From NCBI RefSeq assembly GCF_034421375.1, contig NZ_CP139779.1, positions 2,852,001 through 2,916,000 on the forward strand: DNA of 64,000 bases, given 5' to 3'. Positions 9,521-18,749 of the stretch are shown here, in pieces. The DNA is from Microbacterium invictum. GTDB taxonomy: Bacteria; Actinomycetota; Actinomycetes; Actinomycetales; Microbacteriaceae. Positions within the stretch are counted from its first letter, which is position 1. Every line of letters starts with the position of its first letter. The notes under the pieces are model-generated. The model was not told where the DNA came from and ran no database searches. It was given only the letters and a program-made list of their open reading frames with translations. A program made the translations under genes and the position numbers.

Positions 9521-10471
9521 TCAGAGCTTCCGCAGCAGAACGCTCTCCACGGCGTGCGAGGCGGCTTTGCGCAGCACGAGCGTCGCGCGATGCCGGGTGG
9601 GCAGCACGTTCTCTTCGAGGTTCGGCAGGTTGATGTCGTTCCAATAGCCGAGGGCCTTTCTCACCGCCTCGTCGTCGCTCAGCTCGGCGAACACGCGGAA
9701 GAAAGAGTTCGGGTCGCTGAACGCCGCGTGCCGGAGGGCGAGGAAGCGGGCCACGAACCACGACTCGATGTCGGCGGAGTCCGCGTCGACGTAGATGGAG
9801 AAGTCGAACAGGTCGCTTACCGCGACGTCGTTCGGTGCCGGGGGCGGCTGCAGCACGTTCAATCCCTCGACGATCACGACGTCGGGGCGACGGACCGTCA
9901 CGTGCGCGTCGGGCACGATGTCGTACTTCACGTGGGAGTAGAACGGCGCGCGCGCCTCGACCGCGCCGCTCTTGACGTCGGTGAGGAACTCCACCAGGGC
10001 GCGGCGGTCGTACGACTCGGGGAAGCCCTTGCGGGCCATGAGCCCGCGCCGCTCGAGCTCGGCGTTGGGGTGGAGGAATCCGTCGGTGGTGACGAGCTCC
10101 ACCCGCGGCGTGCCCGGCCACCGGCTGACGAGCTCGCGCAGCAGGCGGGCGATCGTCGACTTGCCGACGGCGACCGACCCCGCGACGCCGATGACGAACG
10201 GGGTGGTGGTGTCGGCTTCGCCGAGGAACGCGCTCGTCTCGGCGCCGAGGCGCTTGGTGGCCTGGGCGTACAGCGACAGCAGCCGCGACAGCGGCAGGTA
10301 CACCTCGGCGACCTCGGCGATGTCGAGGCGGTCGCCGAGCCCGCGCAGCTGCACGACCTCGGTCTCGGTGAGCGGCTGCGGGATCCCCGCAGCCATGCGC
10401 GCCCAGTCGTCGCGGGCGATCTCCCGGTACAGCGAGAGGGCCAGCGCGGTGGTCGCTTCATCCACGGACAT
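9521..10471 (-). CDS. coaA: Type I pantothenate kinase
   Basis: This 316-aa protein has the bacterial PanK-I signature: P-loop [12 protein letters not shown] (about residues 100-111), the TTDGFLHPN segment, KGFPESYD and [12 protein letters not shown]. It phosphorylates pantothenate with ATP in the cytoplasm, the first step of coenzyme A synthesis. Two in-frame ATG codons are possible (10480 and 10471). The inner one lies seven bases after TACGAT, which fits the leaderless pattern, so it is chosen. The gene converges on RidA and is divergent from the Ppx/GppA gene. Confidence 0.95.
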   Translation of the reverse strand: MSVDEATTALALSLYREIARDDWARMAAGIPQPLTETEVVQLRGLGDRLDIAEVAEVYLPLSRLLSLYAQATKRLGAETSAFLGEADTTTPFVIGVAGSVAVGKSTIARLLRELVSRWPGTPRVELVTTDGFLHPNAELERRGLMARKGFPESYDRRALVEFLTDVKSGAVEARAPFYSHVKYDIVPDAHVTVRRPDVVIVEGLNVLQPPPAPNDVAVSDLFDFSIYVDADSADIESWFVARFLALRHAAFSDPNSFFRVFAELSDDEAVRKALGYWNDINLPNLEENVLPTRHRATLVLRKAASHAVESVLLRKL

Positions 10472-10530
10472 GGCGCTCATCGTAACCACTCGGGCGCGGG
10501 CGCCCGGGCCGCCGCGGGCGCGGCGTCGAC

Positions 10531-10701
10531 ACAACTCCTCCGATCCGAGTGCCGAACCCGCCGATTCGGCCGATATCGGGCGGCACGCGCCCGTTTGTGA
10601 GGAGTTACGCCGCGCTCCTTGTCCCGAACTCCTGCAGAATCGGCCTCCCCCGCCCCGGAGGGCCGTTTTCGGCCCCGCCACCCCCGAAATGCAGGAGTTC
10701 G
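10531..10701. repeat. Two adjacent inverted repeats built on AACTCCT/AGGAGTT
   Basis: The gap between coaA and the Ppx/GppA gene (about 280 bases) holds two long hairpins. In the first, ACAACTCCTC at 10531 pairs with GAGGAGTT at 10599 (8 bp). In the second, CGAACTCCTGCA at 10625-10636 pairs perfectly with TGCAGGAGTTCG at 10690-10701. Both use the same AACTCCT/AGGAGTT ends with a GC-rich centre, as expected for a dispersed palindromic repeat family. Apart from the leaderless promoter at 10741 nothing else is seen here. Confidence 0.8.
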
Positions 10702-10752
10702 GCGCACCGACCCTCGCGAACCGCCCGACCTGGCGCCCGCTAGCCTGAACCC

Positions 10753-11709
10753 GTGCGCCTCGGAGTCCTCGACATCGGCTCGAACACCGTCCACCTGCTG
10801 GTCGCCGACGTCCAGCCCGGGGGCCGGCCGCTCGGCACGACCAGCCGGCGCACGGTGCTGCGCCTCATGCGCTACCTCGCCCCCGACGGCTCGATCACCG
10901 AGGAGGGCGTGACGGCGCTCGTCGACGCCGTGGCCGAGGCGCGTCGGGTCGCCGCCGACGAGAACGTCGAGGAGCTCCTGGCCACCGCGACCTCCGCCGT
11001 CCGCGAGGCGGCCAACGGCCCCGAGGTCATCGCCCGCCTCGAAGCCGCGCTCGGCGAACCCCTCCAGGTCCTCGGCGGCGAGGCCGAGGCCCGCTACACC
11101 TTCCTCGCCGTCCGCCGGTGGTTCGGATGGTCGGCCGGTCAGATCCTGCTGTTCGACATCGGCGGCGGTTCGCTCGAGATCGCGGCCGGGTCCGACGAGC
11201 TGCCCGAAGCCGCGGCATCCGTCCCCCTGGGCGCCGGACGGATGACGGTGAGGTTCCTGCCCGACGACCCGCCCGGCGAGGACGCGGTCGAACAGTTGCG
11301 CGCGCACGCGCGCGACACCCTCCATCCCGTCGTCGGCCGCTTCCGCGCGCTCGACAAGCCCGACCACGTCGTGGGGTCGTCCAAGGCGATCCGGTCGCTG
11401 GCGAAGCTGGCGGGCTACCCCGCTCCCGGCTGGACGGGGAGCGAACGAATGCTGCTCCCCCGCGCCGCGTTGGCGTCGTGGATCCCGCGGCTCGCCCGCA
11501 TCCCCGCCGCGGCGCGGCAGGAGCTCCCCGGCATCACCGCCGATCGCACCTTCCAGATCGTCGCCGCGGCCGTGGTGCTCGACACCGCGATGTCGATGCT
11601 GAAGATCGACGAGCTCGAGATCTCGCCGTGGGCGCTCCGCGAGGGCGTGCTGCTGCGCTATATCGAGTCGCTGTCGTGGAGCGCCGCGCCCGCCGACCCC
11701 GGCGTCTGA
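10753..11709 (+). CDS. Ppx/GppA family phosphatase
   Basis: The 318-aa product has the ASKHA-fold signatures of exopolyphosphatase/guanosine pentaphosphatase: an N-terminal [14 protein letters not shown] phosphate-1 loop, TSAVREA near residue 78, and the phosphate-2 loop [10 protein letters not shown] near residues 133-142. It should cleave polyphosphate or pppGpp in the cytoplasm. At about 318 aa it is the short actinobacterial form lacking the C-terminal HD-like domain of E. coli Ppx. The GTG start has TAGCCT six bases upstream (leaderless layout). Confidence 0.9.
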   Translation: MRLGVLDIGSNTVHLLVADVQPGGRPLGTTSRRTVLRLMRYLAPDGSITEEGVTALVDAVAEARRVAADENVEELLATATSAVREAANGPEVIARLEAALGEPLQVLGGEAEARYTFLAVRRWFGWSAGQILLFDIGGGSLEIAAGSDELPEAAASVPLGAGRMTVRFLPDDPPGEDAVEQLRAHARDTLHPVVGRFRALDKPDHVVGSSKAIRSLAKLAGYPAPGWTGSERMLLPRAALASWIPRLARIPAAARQELPGITADRTFQIVAAAVVLDTAMSMLKIDELEISPWALREGVLLRYIESLSWSAAPADPGV

Positions 11710-11724
11710 GGCTCGCGTGGGGGC

Positions 11725-12273
11725 TCAGCCGCAGTTGGCCAGGTCGGTGTCGGCGAGCGGCTCACCCTCGGGGATCACATAGGTCACCCACAGCACGACC
11801 GGGATGTCGCCCTCGTTGACGCCCTGATGCACGTACTCGGCGCCCTCGATGATCGCTTCGCCGGCCTCGTAGACGCGCACGCCGTCGGGATGGGTCGGGG
11901 CGTAATGGGTCAGCGCGCCCTCCTTCACCACCGCGATCAGCTGCCCGGCGTGGCAGTGCTCTCCCGTGCCCGCGCCGGGCTGCAGGGTGATCTCGCGGAA
12001 GGTCACACCCACCCCGTCGGTGCCCGGGGCCACGGCGACCTCGACGGGTTCGTCGATCTCTCCGGCGGCGATGTCGACGGCCGAGACGGAGGGCACGACG
12101 GATGCCTCGGGCGAGGCCTGCACCGACAGGGTCGGCGCCTCGGCGGTGGTCGAGGTGGTGGTTGCAGCGGTCATGCCGTCGGGGGCGCAGCCGCTCAGGA
12201 CGAGGGCGAGGGCGGCGAGGGTCGCGAACACGAGGGCGTTCGCTCCGCGCCGACGCGGGGTGTGTCGGGTCAC
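11725..12273 (-). CDS. Cupin-domain lipoprotein
   Basis: The 182-aa protein starts with a lipoprotein signal (LVLSGC, Cys near residue 29) and a Thr/Ser-rich linker, then a small cupin barrel with a GTGEHCHAGQLIAVVKEGAL metal-binding motif near residue 110 and a second half near EGAEYVHQG. It should sit on the outer face of the membrane and bind a small ligand or metal. The GTG overlaps the stop of the APC permease (GTGA), so the two are probably cotranscribed. TACGGT six bases upstream also fits a leaderless promoter inside the permease end. Cupins of this kind are not assignable to a reaction. Confidence 0.7.
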   Translation of the reverse strand: MTRHTPRRRGANALVFATLAALALVLSGCAPDGMTAATTTSTTAEAPTLSVQASPEASVVPSVSAVDIAAGEIDEPVEVAVAPGTDGVGVTFREITLQPGAGTGEHCHAGQLIAVVKEGALTHYAPTHPDGVRVYEAGEAIIEGAEYVHQGVNEGDIPVVLWVTYVIPEGEPLADTDLANCG

Positions 12274-13622
12274 TCCTCGACCGTAGCGCGCGCCCCGACA
12301 GCCCGCATCACCGCGTACAGCACGAGCCCGATCGCCAGCGCGATGGCACCGAAGAGCCACACCCGCGGGCTCTGCTGGGTGAGCAGCAGGATGCACGAGA
12401 GCACCCCCGCGACGGGGACCCACGTCCACACGCGGAAGTGCTGATGCTCCACACGGTCGCGCCGCAGCACCAGCACGGCGACGTTCGTCGAGATGAACAC
12501 GATGAGCAGCAGCAGCACCACCGTCTCGGCGAGGGTGGCGAGGTCGCCGAGGAGGGTGAGCGCGGCGGCGACCGCTGCCGTGACGACGATCGCGACCCAC
12601 GGGGTCTTCCGTCCGGGCAGCACGCGCGCGAGCGCGCGGGGAAGCAGGCCGTGATCGGCCATGCCGTACGCGAGTCGGCTCGACATGATCGAGGTCAGGA
12701 GTGCGCCGTTGGCAATCGCGATGAGCGCGATGATGCTGAAGATCACCGTCGGCAACGGCACGCCCGTCGCCTCGAACACCGCGAGGAGGGGACCGGATGA
12801 CCCGGCCAGCTCGTCCGCGGGAAGCGCGGCGGCACTCGCCATCGCCACGAGCACATAGACGATGCCGGCGACGGCGAGCGAGCCGAGCAGGGCGATCGGG
12901 TACGACCGGGAGGGGTTCTTCAGCTCCTCGGCGACGTTGGCCGAGGTCTCGAATCCGACGAAGGAGTAGTAGGCGATGATGGCCGCAGCGAGGGTCGCGA
13001 GCGCCGGGTTCACGCCGGCGGGGAACTCTCCGATGCGCGATAGGTCGCCGCCCCCGCCGCCGAGCATGAGGCCGACGGCGACGACGATGAGCACGAGCCC
13101 CGACACCTCGATGATTGTCATCACGATGTTCCCGGTCATCGACTCGCGGATGCCCCACATGTTCAGTAGCGCGAGCACCGCGATGAGCCCGATCGCCGCG
13201 ACCGGCGGCGCGATCGGCACGAACGCCGACAGGTAGTCGCCGGCGAAGGCGAGTGACAGGCCTGCGACGCTCACGACGCCGGCGGCCAGCATGCTGAAAC
13301 CGACGAGGAATGACACCACGGGCTTCTTGTAGGCCTTCTCGGCGAAGTAGGCCGACCCACCCGCGCGCGGGTACTTGGTGACGAGCTCGGCGTACGAGCC
13401 CGCGGTGAGGAGGGCGAGTCCCAGCGCGACGGCCAGCGGAATCCACGTGGCGCCGCCCACCTCGGCGGCGAGCACGCCCATGAGCGCGTAGACTCCCGCG
13501 CCCAGCACATCGCCGAGCACGAAGAGGAACAGCATTGGGCCGGTGATGGCGCGGCGCAGCTTCGTGGCATCGGGTGCGGGCTCGGTCGTGGCGGTGGGCG
13601 AGGCGGGAACGTCGTGAGGCAT
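12270..13622 (-). CDS. APC superfamily amino acid permease
   Basis: The 450-aa protein has about 12 membrane helices and the typical first-helix sequence (FLFVLGDVLGAGVYALMG), the YPRAGGSAYF motif after helix 2, and FVGFETSANVAEELKNPSR after helix 6. These belong to the APC family of proton-coupled amino acid or polyamine transporters; the substrate is not readable. A longer frame upstream is rejected because TACGGT lies exactly six bases before this ATG and the upstream sequence is repeat-like. It overlaps the cupin lipoprotein gene downstream. Confidence 0.85.
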   Translation of the reverse strand: MPHDVPASPTATTEPAPDATKLRRAITGPMLFLFVLGDVLGAGVYALMGVLAAEVGGATWIPLAVALGLALLTAGSYAELVTKYPRAGGSAYFAEKAYKKPVVSFLVGFSMLAAGVVSVAGLSLAFAGDYLSAFVPIAPPVAAIGLIAVLALLNMWGIRESMTGNIVMTIIEVSGLVLIVVAVGLMLGGGGGDLSRIGEFPAGVNPALATLAAAIIAYYSFVGFETSANVAEELKNPSRSYPIALLGSLAVAGIVYVLVAMASAAALPADELAGSSGPLLAVFEATGVPLPTVIFSIIALIAIANGALLTSIMSSRLAYGMADHGLLPRALARVLPGRKTPWVAIVVTAAVAAALTLLGDLATLAETVVLLLLIVFISTNVAVLVLRRDRVEHQHFRVWTWVPVAGVLSCILLLTQQSPRVWLFGAIALAIGLVLYAVMRAVGARATVEE

Positions 13623-13856
13623 CCGCACACCGTATGCAAGAGCGGATGCCGCGCGCCCGCCCCTTGACAAGTGCCCCATTCCTCCCCGGCCGCGCGCTCC
13701 CGCGGCGCGCAGCGCACGGATCGCGCGCAGGGCGAGCAGCGCGGAGCGACGGATCGCGCTGCGGAGAGCGACGGATTGCGCGCATACCGAAGGAGATCGA
13801 CGCAGCGGAGGACTCTCCGCCGCATCCCCGCCTCCGGCGTGCGGATCTCGTACCTT

Positions 13857-13901
13857 GCGCCGGTCGCGCGTGCGCCGGTCGCGCGTGGGCCGGTCGCGCA
13901 A
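13857..13901. repeat. Three tandem 15-bp repeats in a repeat-rich gap
   Basis: Between the APC permease start and the glmM stop (294 bases) three 15-bp units of GCGCCGGTCGCGCGT type lie in tandem (13857, 13872, 13887). The same gap also has several imperfect copies of ACGGATCGCGC further left (about 13715-13785). No gene is supported in this stretch. Confidence 0.8.
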
Positions 13902-13916
13902 GGCGCGCGCGACGCG

Positions 13917-15275
13917 CTACAGCGCCAGGCGCTCCCGCACGACGTCGGCGAGCCGCTCGGCGGACCGGCGCGCCGTCGCCTCGTCGGCGGCCTCCACCAT
14001 CACGCGCACGAGCTGCTCGGTGCCGCTCGGGCGGAGGAGCACCCTTCCCGAGTCGCCGAGTTCGGCGCTGGCCTCAGCGACAGCCGCCTGGACGGCCTCG
14101 TCGTCCGCCGCGCGCGAGCGGTCGACATCCTTCACGTTCACGAGCACCTGCGGGTACACGGTCATGATCGACGCGAGCTCGGCCAGCGTCTTGCCGGTGC
14201 GGGCCATCTCCGACACCAGCTGCAGGCCGGTGAGAAGGCCGTCGCCGGTGGTGGCGTACCGGCTCATGATGACGTGGCCCGACTGCTCGCCACCCAGCGA
14301 ATAGCCGCCCTCGTTCATGGCCTCGAGCACGTAGCGGTCGCCGACCGCGGTCTGGAGCACCCGGATGCCGTGGTCGGCCATGGCGCGGTGCAGGCCGAGG
14401 TTGCTCATCACCGTGGCCACAAGGGTGTCGTGCGCGAGCGCGCCGCGCTGCTTCATCGCCACGGCGAGGATCGCCATGATCTGGTCGCCGTCGATGACGT
14501 TGCCGTCGGCGTCGACGGCGAGGCAGCGGTCGGCGTCGCCGTCGTGGGCGATGCCGAGGTCCGCCCCGGCGTCGCGGACGGCCGCGGCGAGCTGGGACAG
14601 ATGGGTCGAGCCCACCCCGTCGTTGATGTTCAGTCCGTCAGGGTCGGCCCCGATGACGGTGACCCGCGCTCCGGCGTCGCGGAACGTCTCGGGCGAGACC
14701 CCCGATGCCGCGCCGTGCGCGCAGTCGAGGACGACGTGGATCCCGTCGAGCCGGTGCTCGAGCGCGCCGAGAAGATGCACGACGTAGCGGTCCTCGGCGT
14801 CGGCGAACCTGCGGATGCGGCCGACCCCGGCGCCGGTGGGCTGGAGCTTCTCCCACGCCATCGCCGACTCGATCCGCTGCTCGACGACGTCGGGCAGCTT
14901 CACGCCGCCGCGGGCGAAGATCTTGATGCCGTTGTCGGGCGCGGGGTTGTGCGACGCCGAGACCATCACGCCGAAGTCGGCGTCGATGTCGGCGATGAGG
15001 AACGCCGCGGCAGGGGTGGGCAGCACACCGGCATCGAAGACGTCGACCCCGGATGACGCGAGCCCCGCCTGTACGGCCGCAGAGAGGAATTCGCCCGAAA
15101 CGCGCGGGTCGCGCGCGACGACAGCCGTGAGGCGCTTGCCGGCGGCGCGGCGCGCCTCGGCGGTACGGCCCTGGCCCAGGACGACCGCGGTCGCCTGGGC
15201 CAGGGTGAGTGCGAGATCGGCGGTGAGGGGGCCGTTGGCCAGCCCCCGCACCCCATCCGTGCCAAAAAGCGGCAT
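13917..15275 (-). CDS. glmM: Phosphoglucosamine mutase
   Basis: The 452-aa protein has full family length and opens with [12 protein letters not shown]. The phosphoserine loop [17 protein letters not shown] (about residues 100-116), the metal loop DGDADR (near residue 245) and the C-terminal [14 protein letters not shown] are all intact. It converts glucosamine-6-phosphate to glucosamine-1-phosphate for peptidoglycan precursors. It lies 20 bases downstream of rpsI on the same strand, the usual actinobacterial order rplM-rpsI-glmM, and is probably read through from the ribosomal promoter. Confidence 0.97.
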   Translation of the reverse strand: MPLFGTDGVRGLANGPLTADLALTLAQATAVVLGQGRTAEARRAAGKRLTAVVARDPRVSGEFLSAAVQAGLASSGVDVFDAGVLPTPAAAFLIADIDADFGVMVSASHNPAPDNGIKIFARGGVKLPDVVEQRIESAMAWEKLQPTGAGVGRIRRFADAEDRYVVHLLGALEHRLDGIHVVLDCAHGAASGVSPETFRDAGARVTVIGADPDGLNINDGVGSTHLSQLAAAVRDAGADLGIAHDGDADRCLAVDADGNVIDGDQIMAILAVAMKQRGALAHDTLVATVMSNLGLHRAMADHGIRVLQTAVGDRYVLEAMNEGGYSLGGEQSGHVIMSRYATTGDGLLTGLQLVSEMARTGKTLAELASIMTVYPQVLVNVKDVDRSRAADDEAVQAAVAEASAELGDSGRVLLRPSGTEQLVRVMVEAADEATARRSAERLADVVRERLAL

Positions 15276-15295
15276 CCGGGTGGAGCTTTCCGCGA

Positions 15296-15796
15296 TCAGC
15301 GCTTGGAGTACTGAGGGGCCTTGCGAGCCTTCTTCAGACCCGCCTTCTTGCGCTCGATGACGCGGGCGTCGCGCGAGAGGAAGCCGGCCTTCTTCAGGGT
15401 CGGGCGGTTGTTCTCGGCGTCGATCTCGTTGAGGGCACGAGCGATGCCGAGGCGCAGCGCGCCGGCCTGACCCGAGGGGCCGCCGCCGGAGATGCGGACG
15501 ATGACGTCGTACGCGCCGGTGAGGTTCAGCACGGTGAAGGGGTCGGTGATCAGCTGCTGGTGGAGCTTGTTCGGGAAGTAGTCCTCGAACGTGCGGCCGT
15601 TGACGGTGATGGTGCCCGAGCCGGGGATGAGGCGCACACGGGCGATGGCCTGCTTGCGGCGGCCCACGGCAGCGCCGGGAACCGAGAGCACGGGGCGCTC
15701 GACGGCCGCGGCAGCGGTGTCGACCGGGGTCTCGGTCGAGAAGGTCGAGTCGGTGTCGGTGTTGATGGGATCGATGGAGTCGGAGATCTTCGCCAC
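15296..15796 (-). CDS. rpsI: 30S ribosomal protein S9
   Basis: The 166-aa product carries the S9 core ([41 protein letters not shown]) and the conserved basic tail ending KAPQYSKR, which reaches the P-site tRNA. An acidic, Thr/Ser-rich N-terminal extension of about 40 residues makes it longer than the E. coli protein, as in other actinobacteria. It is cotranscribed with rplM 26 bases upstream. Confidence 0.98.
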   Translation of the reverse strand: MAKISDSIDPINTDTDSTFSTETPVDTAAAAVERPVLSVPGAAVGRRKQAIARVRLIPGSGTITVNGRTFEDYFPNKLHQQLITDPFTVLNLTGAYDVIVRISGGGPSGQAGALRLGIARALNEIDAENNRPTLKKAGFLSRDARVIERKKAGLKKARKAPQYSKR

Positions 15797-15822
15797 GAGT
15801 CTGTCCTTAATGTGTGCGGCGC

Positions 15823-16269
15823 TTACTGGGCGACCTGGTCGAAGGTGTACGTCTTGGGCTGCTGCGCGGCGTGCGGGTGCTCGGCACCGGTGTACACCTT
15901 GAGCTTGGACAGCTGGGCACGGCCGAGGCTGTTCTTGGGGAGCATGCCGCGAACGGCCTTCTCCACGGCGCGAACCGGGTTCTTCTCGAGAAGCTCGGTG
16001 TAGGAGACGGCCTTCAGACCACCCGGGTAACCCGAGTGACGGTAGGCCATCTTCTGCTCGCGCTTGTTGCCGGTGAGGGCGACCTTGTCGGCGTTGACGA
16101 TGATGACGAAGTCGCCGGAGTCGAGGTGGTTGGCGAAGCTCGCCTTGTGCTTGCCGCGAAGCAGTGCGGCAGCGTGCGAGGCCAGACGGCCGAGAACGAC
16201 GTCGGTGGCGTCGATGACCAGCCAGTCGCGCTGGATCTCGCCAGCCTTGGGAGTGAAAGTACGCGTCAC
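15823..16269 (-). CDS. rplM: 50S ribosomal protein L13
   Basis: The 148-aa product matches L13 ([40 protein letters not shown]). The GTG start gives VTRTFTPK, the normal actinobacterial N-terminus. A longer frame upstream lacks conservation and would run into the promoter. An AAGAAAG segment about a dozen bases before the GTG can serve as ribosome binding site. A leader of about 135 nt precedes the gene; a regulatory leader is possible but I could not confirm a known structure. Confidence 0.97.
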   Translation of the reverse strand: MTRTFTPKAGEIQRDWLVIDATDVVLGRLASHAAALLRGKHKASFANHLDSGDFVIIVNADKVALTGNKREQKMAYRHSGYPGGLKAVSYTELLEKNPVRAVEKAVRGMLPKNSLGRAQLSKLKVYTGAEHPHAAQQPKTYTFDQVAQ

Positions 16270-16410
16270 AGTAGTGCTGCTTTCTTGATCGAACGGAGTG
16301 GTTCGTGAATCCCGCTCCGGTGGTCGTTCACCCGGACGGATGCCAGGGGAACAGGCCGGTGGAGGGCTCACGTTCGCGGTGGTTGCCGGCAGGCGACGCA
16401 CCAAAGGGTT

Positions 16411-16439
16411 AGCTTACGTCATCCGCCCGCCACACCCAA
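16411..16439 (-). promoter_or_regulatory. Promoter of rplM-rpsI-glmM
   Basis: On the minus strand TTGGGT (16434-16439), a 17-base spacer and TAAGCT (16411-16416) form a housekeeping-sigma-type promoter about 140 bases before the rplM start. The long untranslated leader between them is typical for ribosomal operons. Confidence 0.65.
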
Positions 16440-16443
16440 ACCC

Positions 16444-16475
16444 GCGAGGGTGCACCCCCACGCGCGAGGGTGCAC
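16444..16475. repeat. GCGAGGGTGCAC direct repeat pair (site 1)
   Basis: The 12-mer GCGAGGGTGCAC occurs twice 20 bases apart just upstream of the rplM promoter, followed by a third degenerate copy. Near-identical pairs occur at 23242-23275, so this is a small dispersed intergenic repeat. Confidence 0.6.
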
Positions 16476-16517
16476 GCCCCCACGCGCAAGGGCGAGCACC
16501 CCCGCTCGGTCGGACCT

Positions 16518-17399
16518 TCAGCCCTCTCGCTCGACGGCGAGCCAGAGCTCGGCTCGGCCGGCGTCACCGTCGGCCGAGCGCTCGTGCACCGCGAGGATCT
16601 CGGGCGCCGCCACCGTTCGATACGGATGCGAGGGGAACCACTCGCCGTAGGCGTCGGCCCACACCTGCTGCAGGGCATCGAAGAACCCGGTATCGGCGGT
16701 GACCTCGAAGGCCACCCAGGTGTGGGCGGGCACCTCGATCACGTCGAAGGAATCCGGGATGCCGCCTGCCGGCCGCCGGGTCGCGACGCCGTAGACGTAG
16801 TGGAACTCGCTGCCGTCGGCGCGGTCGGGGGCGAAATCGGTGGATGCCGAGAACGGCCCGGCCGGCTCGGCCATATCGCTGAGCTTTGCCAGATCGTCGG
16901 CGGTGGACGCCGGGAGCGACCGGTGGAAGGCGATCATGTCGGGATTCGGCCCGCGGTACACGAGCGGGATACGGGTGCCCGGCCCGACGATGCGGAACGG
17001 TTCGAGGTCGTTGATGCGGTGGCGCATGGGGGCGCTCCCTTCAATGGTGAGGCGCAGCGTCAGGCGCGCCTGGGACGTGAGGATGGCACCGGGCCGGCGA
17101 GCGTCGTCGGGGGTGATGCCGTGCACCGCGACGAACGCCCGGCGGAAGGCGTCGGCGGAGCCGTAGCCGTACCGGACGGCGATGTCGATGAGGGGCTCGC
17201 CGGCCACGACGGCCGCGGCGGCCACGCTCATCCGGCGACGCCGGATGTATTCCGACAGCGGCATGCCGGCGAGCACCGAGAAGACGCGGCGGAAGTGGTA
17301 CTCCGACGTCACCGCCGCGCGCGCGAGCGCGGCGACGTCGACCTCACCGTCGAGGTTCTCCTCGATGAGGTCGATCGCGGTGTTCCAGCGCTCGAGCAT
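16518..17399 (-). CDS. AraC-family regulator with GyrI-like effector domain
   Basis: The 293-aa protein has an N-terminal AraC double helix-turn-helix (about residues 1-110, with FRRVFSVLAGMPLSEYIRRRRM and IAVRYGYGSADAFRRAF) and a C-terminal GyrI-like small-molecule binding domain (about 125-293). This layout matches the Rob/SbmC-type one-component sensors of toxic organic cations. The ATG at 17399 is chosen over 17465 because a -10 box TAGCAT (minus strand, 17450-17455) lies between them and GGGAAGGG precedes the inner ATG. No neighbouring efflux gene reveals the target. Confidence 0.85.
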   Translation of the reverse strand: MLERWNTAIDLIEENLDGEVDVAALARAAVTSEYHFRRVFSVLAGMPLSEYIRRRRMSVAAAAVVAGEPLIDIAVRYGYGSADAFRRAFVAVHGITPDDARRPGAILTSQARLTLRLTIEGSAPMRHRINDLEPFRIVGPGTRIPLVYRGPNPDMIAFHRSLPASTADDLAKLSDMAEPAGPFSASTDFAPDRADGSEFHYVYGVATRRPAGGIPDSFDVIEVPAHTWVAFEVTADTGFFDALQQVWADAYGEWFPSHPYRTVAAPEILAVHERSADGDAGRAELWLAVEREG

Positions 17400-17502
17400 G
17401 CCGCCCGCCCTTCCCGTGTCATCCTGCCGACCGGATGGCCGACGTGTCGATGCTAGGAAGGGCAAACGGAGTTATGCCCGACAATCGGTGCCCGGCTCGG
17501 TT

Positions 17503-17544
17503 GGGAGCGAGCGGACCCTCGGCGGGAGCGAGCGGACCCGCGGC
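17503..17544. repeat. Two tandem 21-bp repeats
   Basis: A 21-bp unit beginning GGGAGCGAGCGGACC is repeated twice head to tail, with a third truncated start, in the 324-base gap between the AraC-type regulator and the glycosidase. The rest of that gap holds the palindromic element at 17570 and GCGGCGGGCGCG-type simple sequence; no gene is seen there. Confidence 0.8.
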
Positions 17545-17569
17545 GGGAGGGGTGGGCCGGCGCCGCGGG

Positions 17570-17641
17570 GCGCGTACGATCGGTCGAGACGCGGACATTC
17601 CGCAGCGAAACGTACGCGTCTCGACCGAATCTTCGCGCGCC
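17570..17641. repeat. Palindromic intergenic element, copy A
   Basis: CGGTCGAGACGCG at 17581-17593 pairs perfectly with CGCGTCTCGACCG at 17615-17627 around a 21-base loop. The element is about 72 bases, begins GCGCGTACGAT and ends CGCGCGCC. A second copy lies at 23333-23403, with a 28-base identical right arm. Both copies are intergenic and in the same orientation, as for a REP-like family. Confidence 0.8.
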
Positions 17642-17723
17642 AGCGGCGCGGCCTCGCGCGCGGCGCGGGGGCGCGCGGCGGGCGCGGGTGCGGCGGGCGC
17701 GGCGGGCGCGGGCTCGGCGGGCG

Positions 17724-18749
17724 CTACGCGCGCGGCGCGCCGGCGACCAGCCGGTCGCCGGACCACGCCACCGGCAGCGGGTCGATCACACCCCCGACGA
17801 AGCGCCCCTCCTCGTCGACGTGGCGGAACGCGAACAGCAGCCACTGCCCGTCCTCGCGCCGTCGCAACAGCCGGCCGACGTACAGCCGCTCGTCGGTCAC
17901 GGGGTACGCGGCATCGATGTCGAACGGCCCGAGAACGCTGTCGGCGTTGATCGCCCAAGTGCCTCCCCCGCCGGGCTCCCCCGCTCGCGACGGCATCGCG
18001 TGCTCGCTGCCGCACGAGAAGATCAGCACCGGGCGCCCGTCGACGACCTCGACCTGGGTCACCTCGAGCTGCCCGAATCCATGCTCGCTCGGCGCGCTCA
18101 GCGGCGGACGCATCTCCCACGAGCGCAGGTCCTGCGACCAGGCGTGACCGATCACCCCGCGTCCGAACGCCGGGCCCTCGGGCGCGCGCGCCGTGATGTA
18201 CATGTGCCACCCGTCACCATTCGGGTCGGGGAACACCCACGGGTCGCGGAACGCCTCGTCGTGCCACTCCCCCGACTCGAGCGTCTCGTACCAGGGCGCC
18301 GAGGCCGACGCCACCGGCCCGGGCGCCTTGGTCCAGGTGAGCAGATCCGGCGAGGTCGCGTATCCGATCCGCTGCACGTTCTTGCCCCCGGCATCCAGCG
18401 ACGCCCCCGTATAGAAGAGGTACCAGGTGCCATCCGGATGCCGCACCACCGAGCCCGTCCACGTCGCCAGGTCGTCGAACGCCGGCGCGTCGGAGCGCAC
18501 GAGCGCGTCGGCGACCTGCGTCCACGACGTCAGGTCGGTCGAGACCGCGTGCCCGATCGACGCGCGGTAGTGCCGCGCGTCGGGGTCGTGCAGCGCCCGC
18601 GAGGCGTAGAGGAAGAACAGGTGGTACTGCTCGCCGTCGTCGGCGAACCAGTAGTCCCAGACCCAGGAGCCGGGCAGATCGAACACAGCAGACCTTTCAG
18701 GTACGTCGACGGCAACGTCGAGAGAAGAAGCGACGGCGACCCGCGTCAT
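17724..18749 (-). CDS. Glycoside hydrolase, clan GH-J-like (GH32/GH68 type)
   Basis: The 341-aa single-domain protein looks like a five-bladed beta-propeller glycosidase. WVWDYWFAD near residue 29, EAFRDPWVF near residue 164 (like the RDP motif of GH32/68) and a later Glu in GQLEVTQVEV are the likely nucleophile, transition-state stabiliser and acid/base regions. The classic WMNDPNG of GH32 is not present, so family placement is uncertain (GH43 or GH130 are alternatives). No signal peptide is seen, so it should act in the cytoplasm on the imported sugar. The ATG overlaps the permease stop (ATGA), placing it last in the LacI-controlled transport operon. Confidence 0.65.
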   Translation of the reverse strand: MTRVAVASSLDVAVDVPERSAVFDLPGSWVWDYWFADDGEQYHLFFLYASRALHDPDARHYRASIGHAVSTDLTSWTQVADALVRSDAPAFDDLATWTGSVVRHPDGTWYLFYTGASLDAGGKNVQRIGYATSPDLLTWTKAPGPVASASAPWYETLESGEWHDEAFRDPWVFPDPNGDGWHMYITARAPEGPAFGRGVIGHAWSQDLRSWEMRPPLSAPSEHGFGQLEVTQVEVVDGRPVLIFSCGSEHAMPSRAGEPGGGGTWAINADSVLGPFDIDAAYPVTDERLYVGRLLRRREDGQWLLFAFRHVDEEGRFVGGVIDPLPVAWSGDRLVAGAPRA

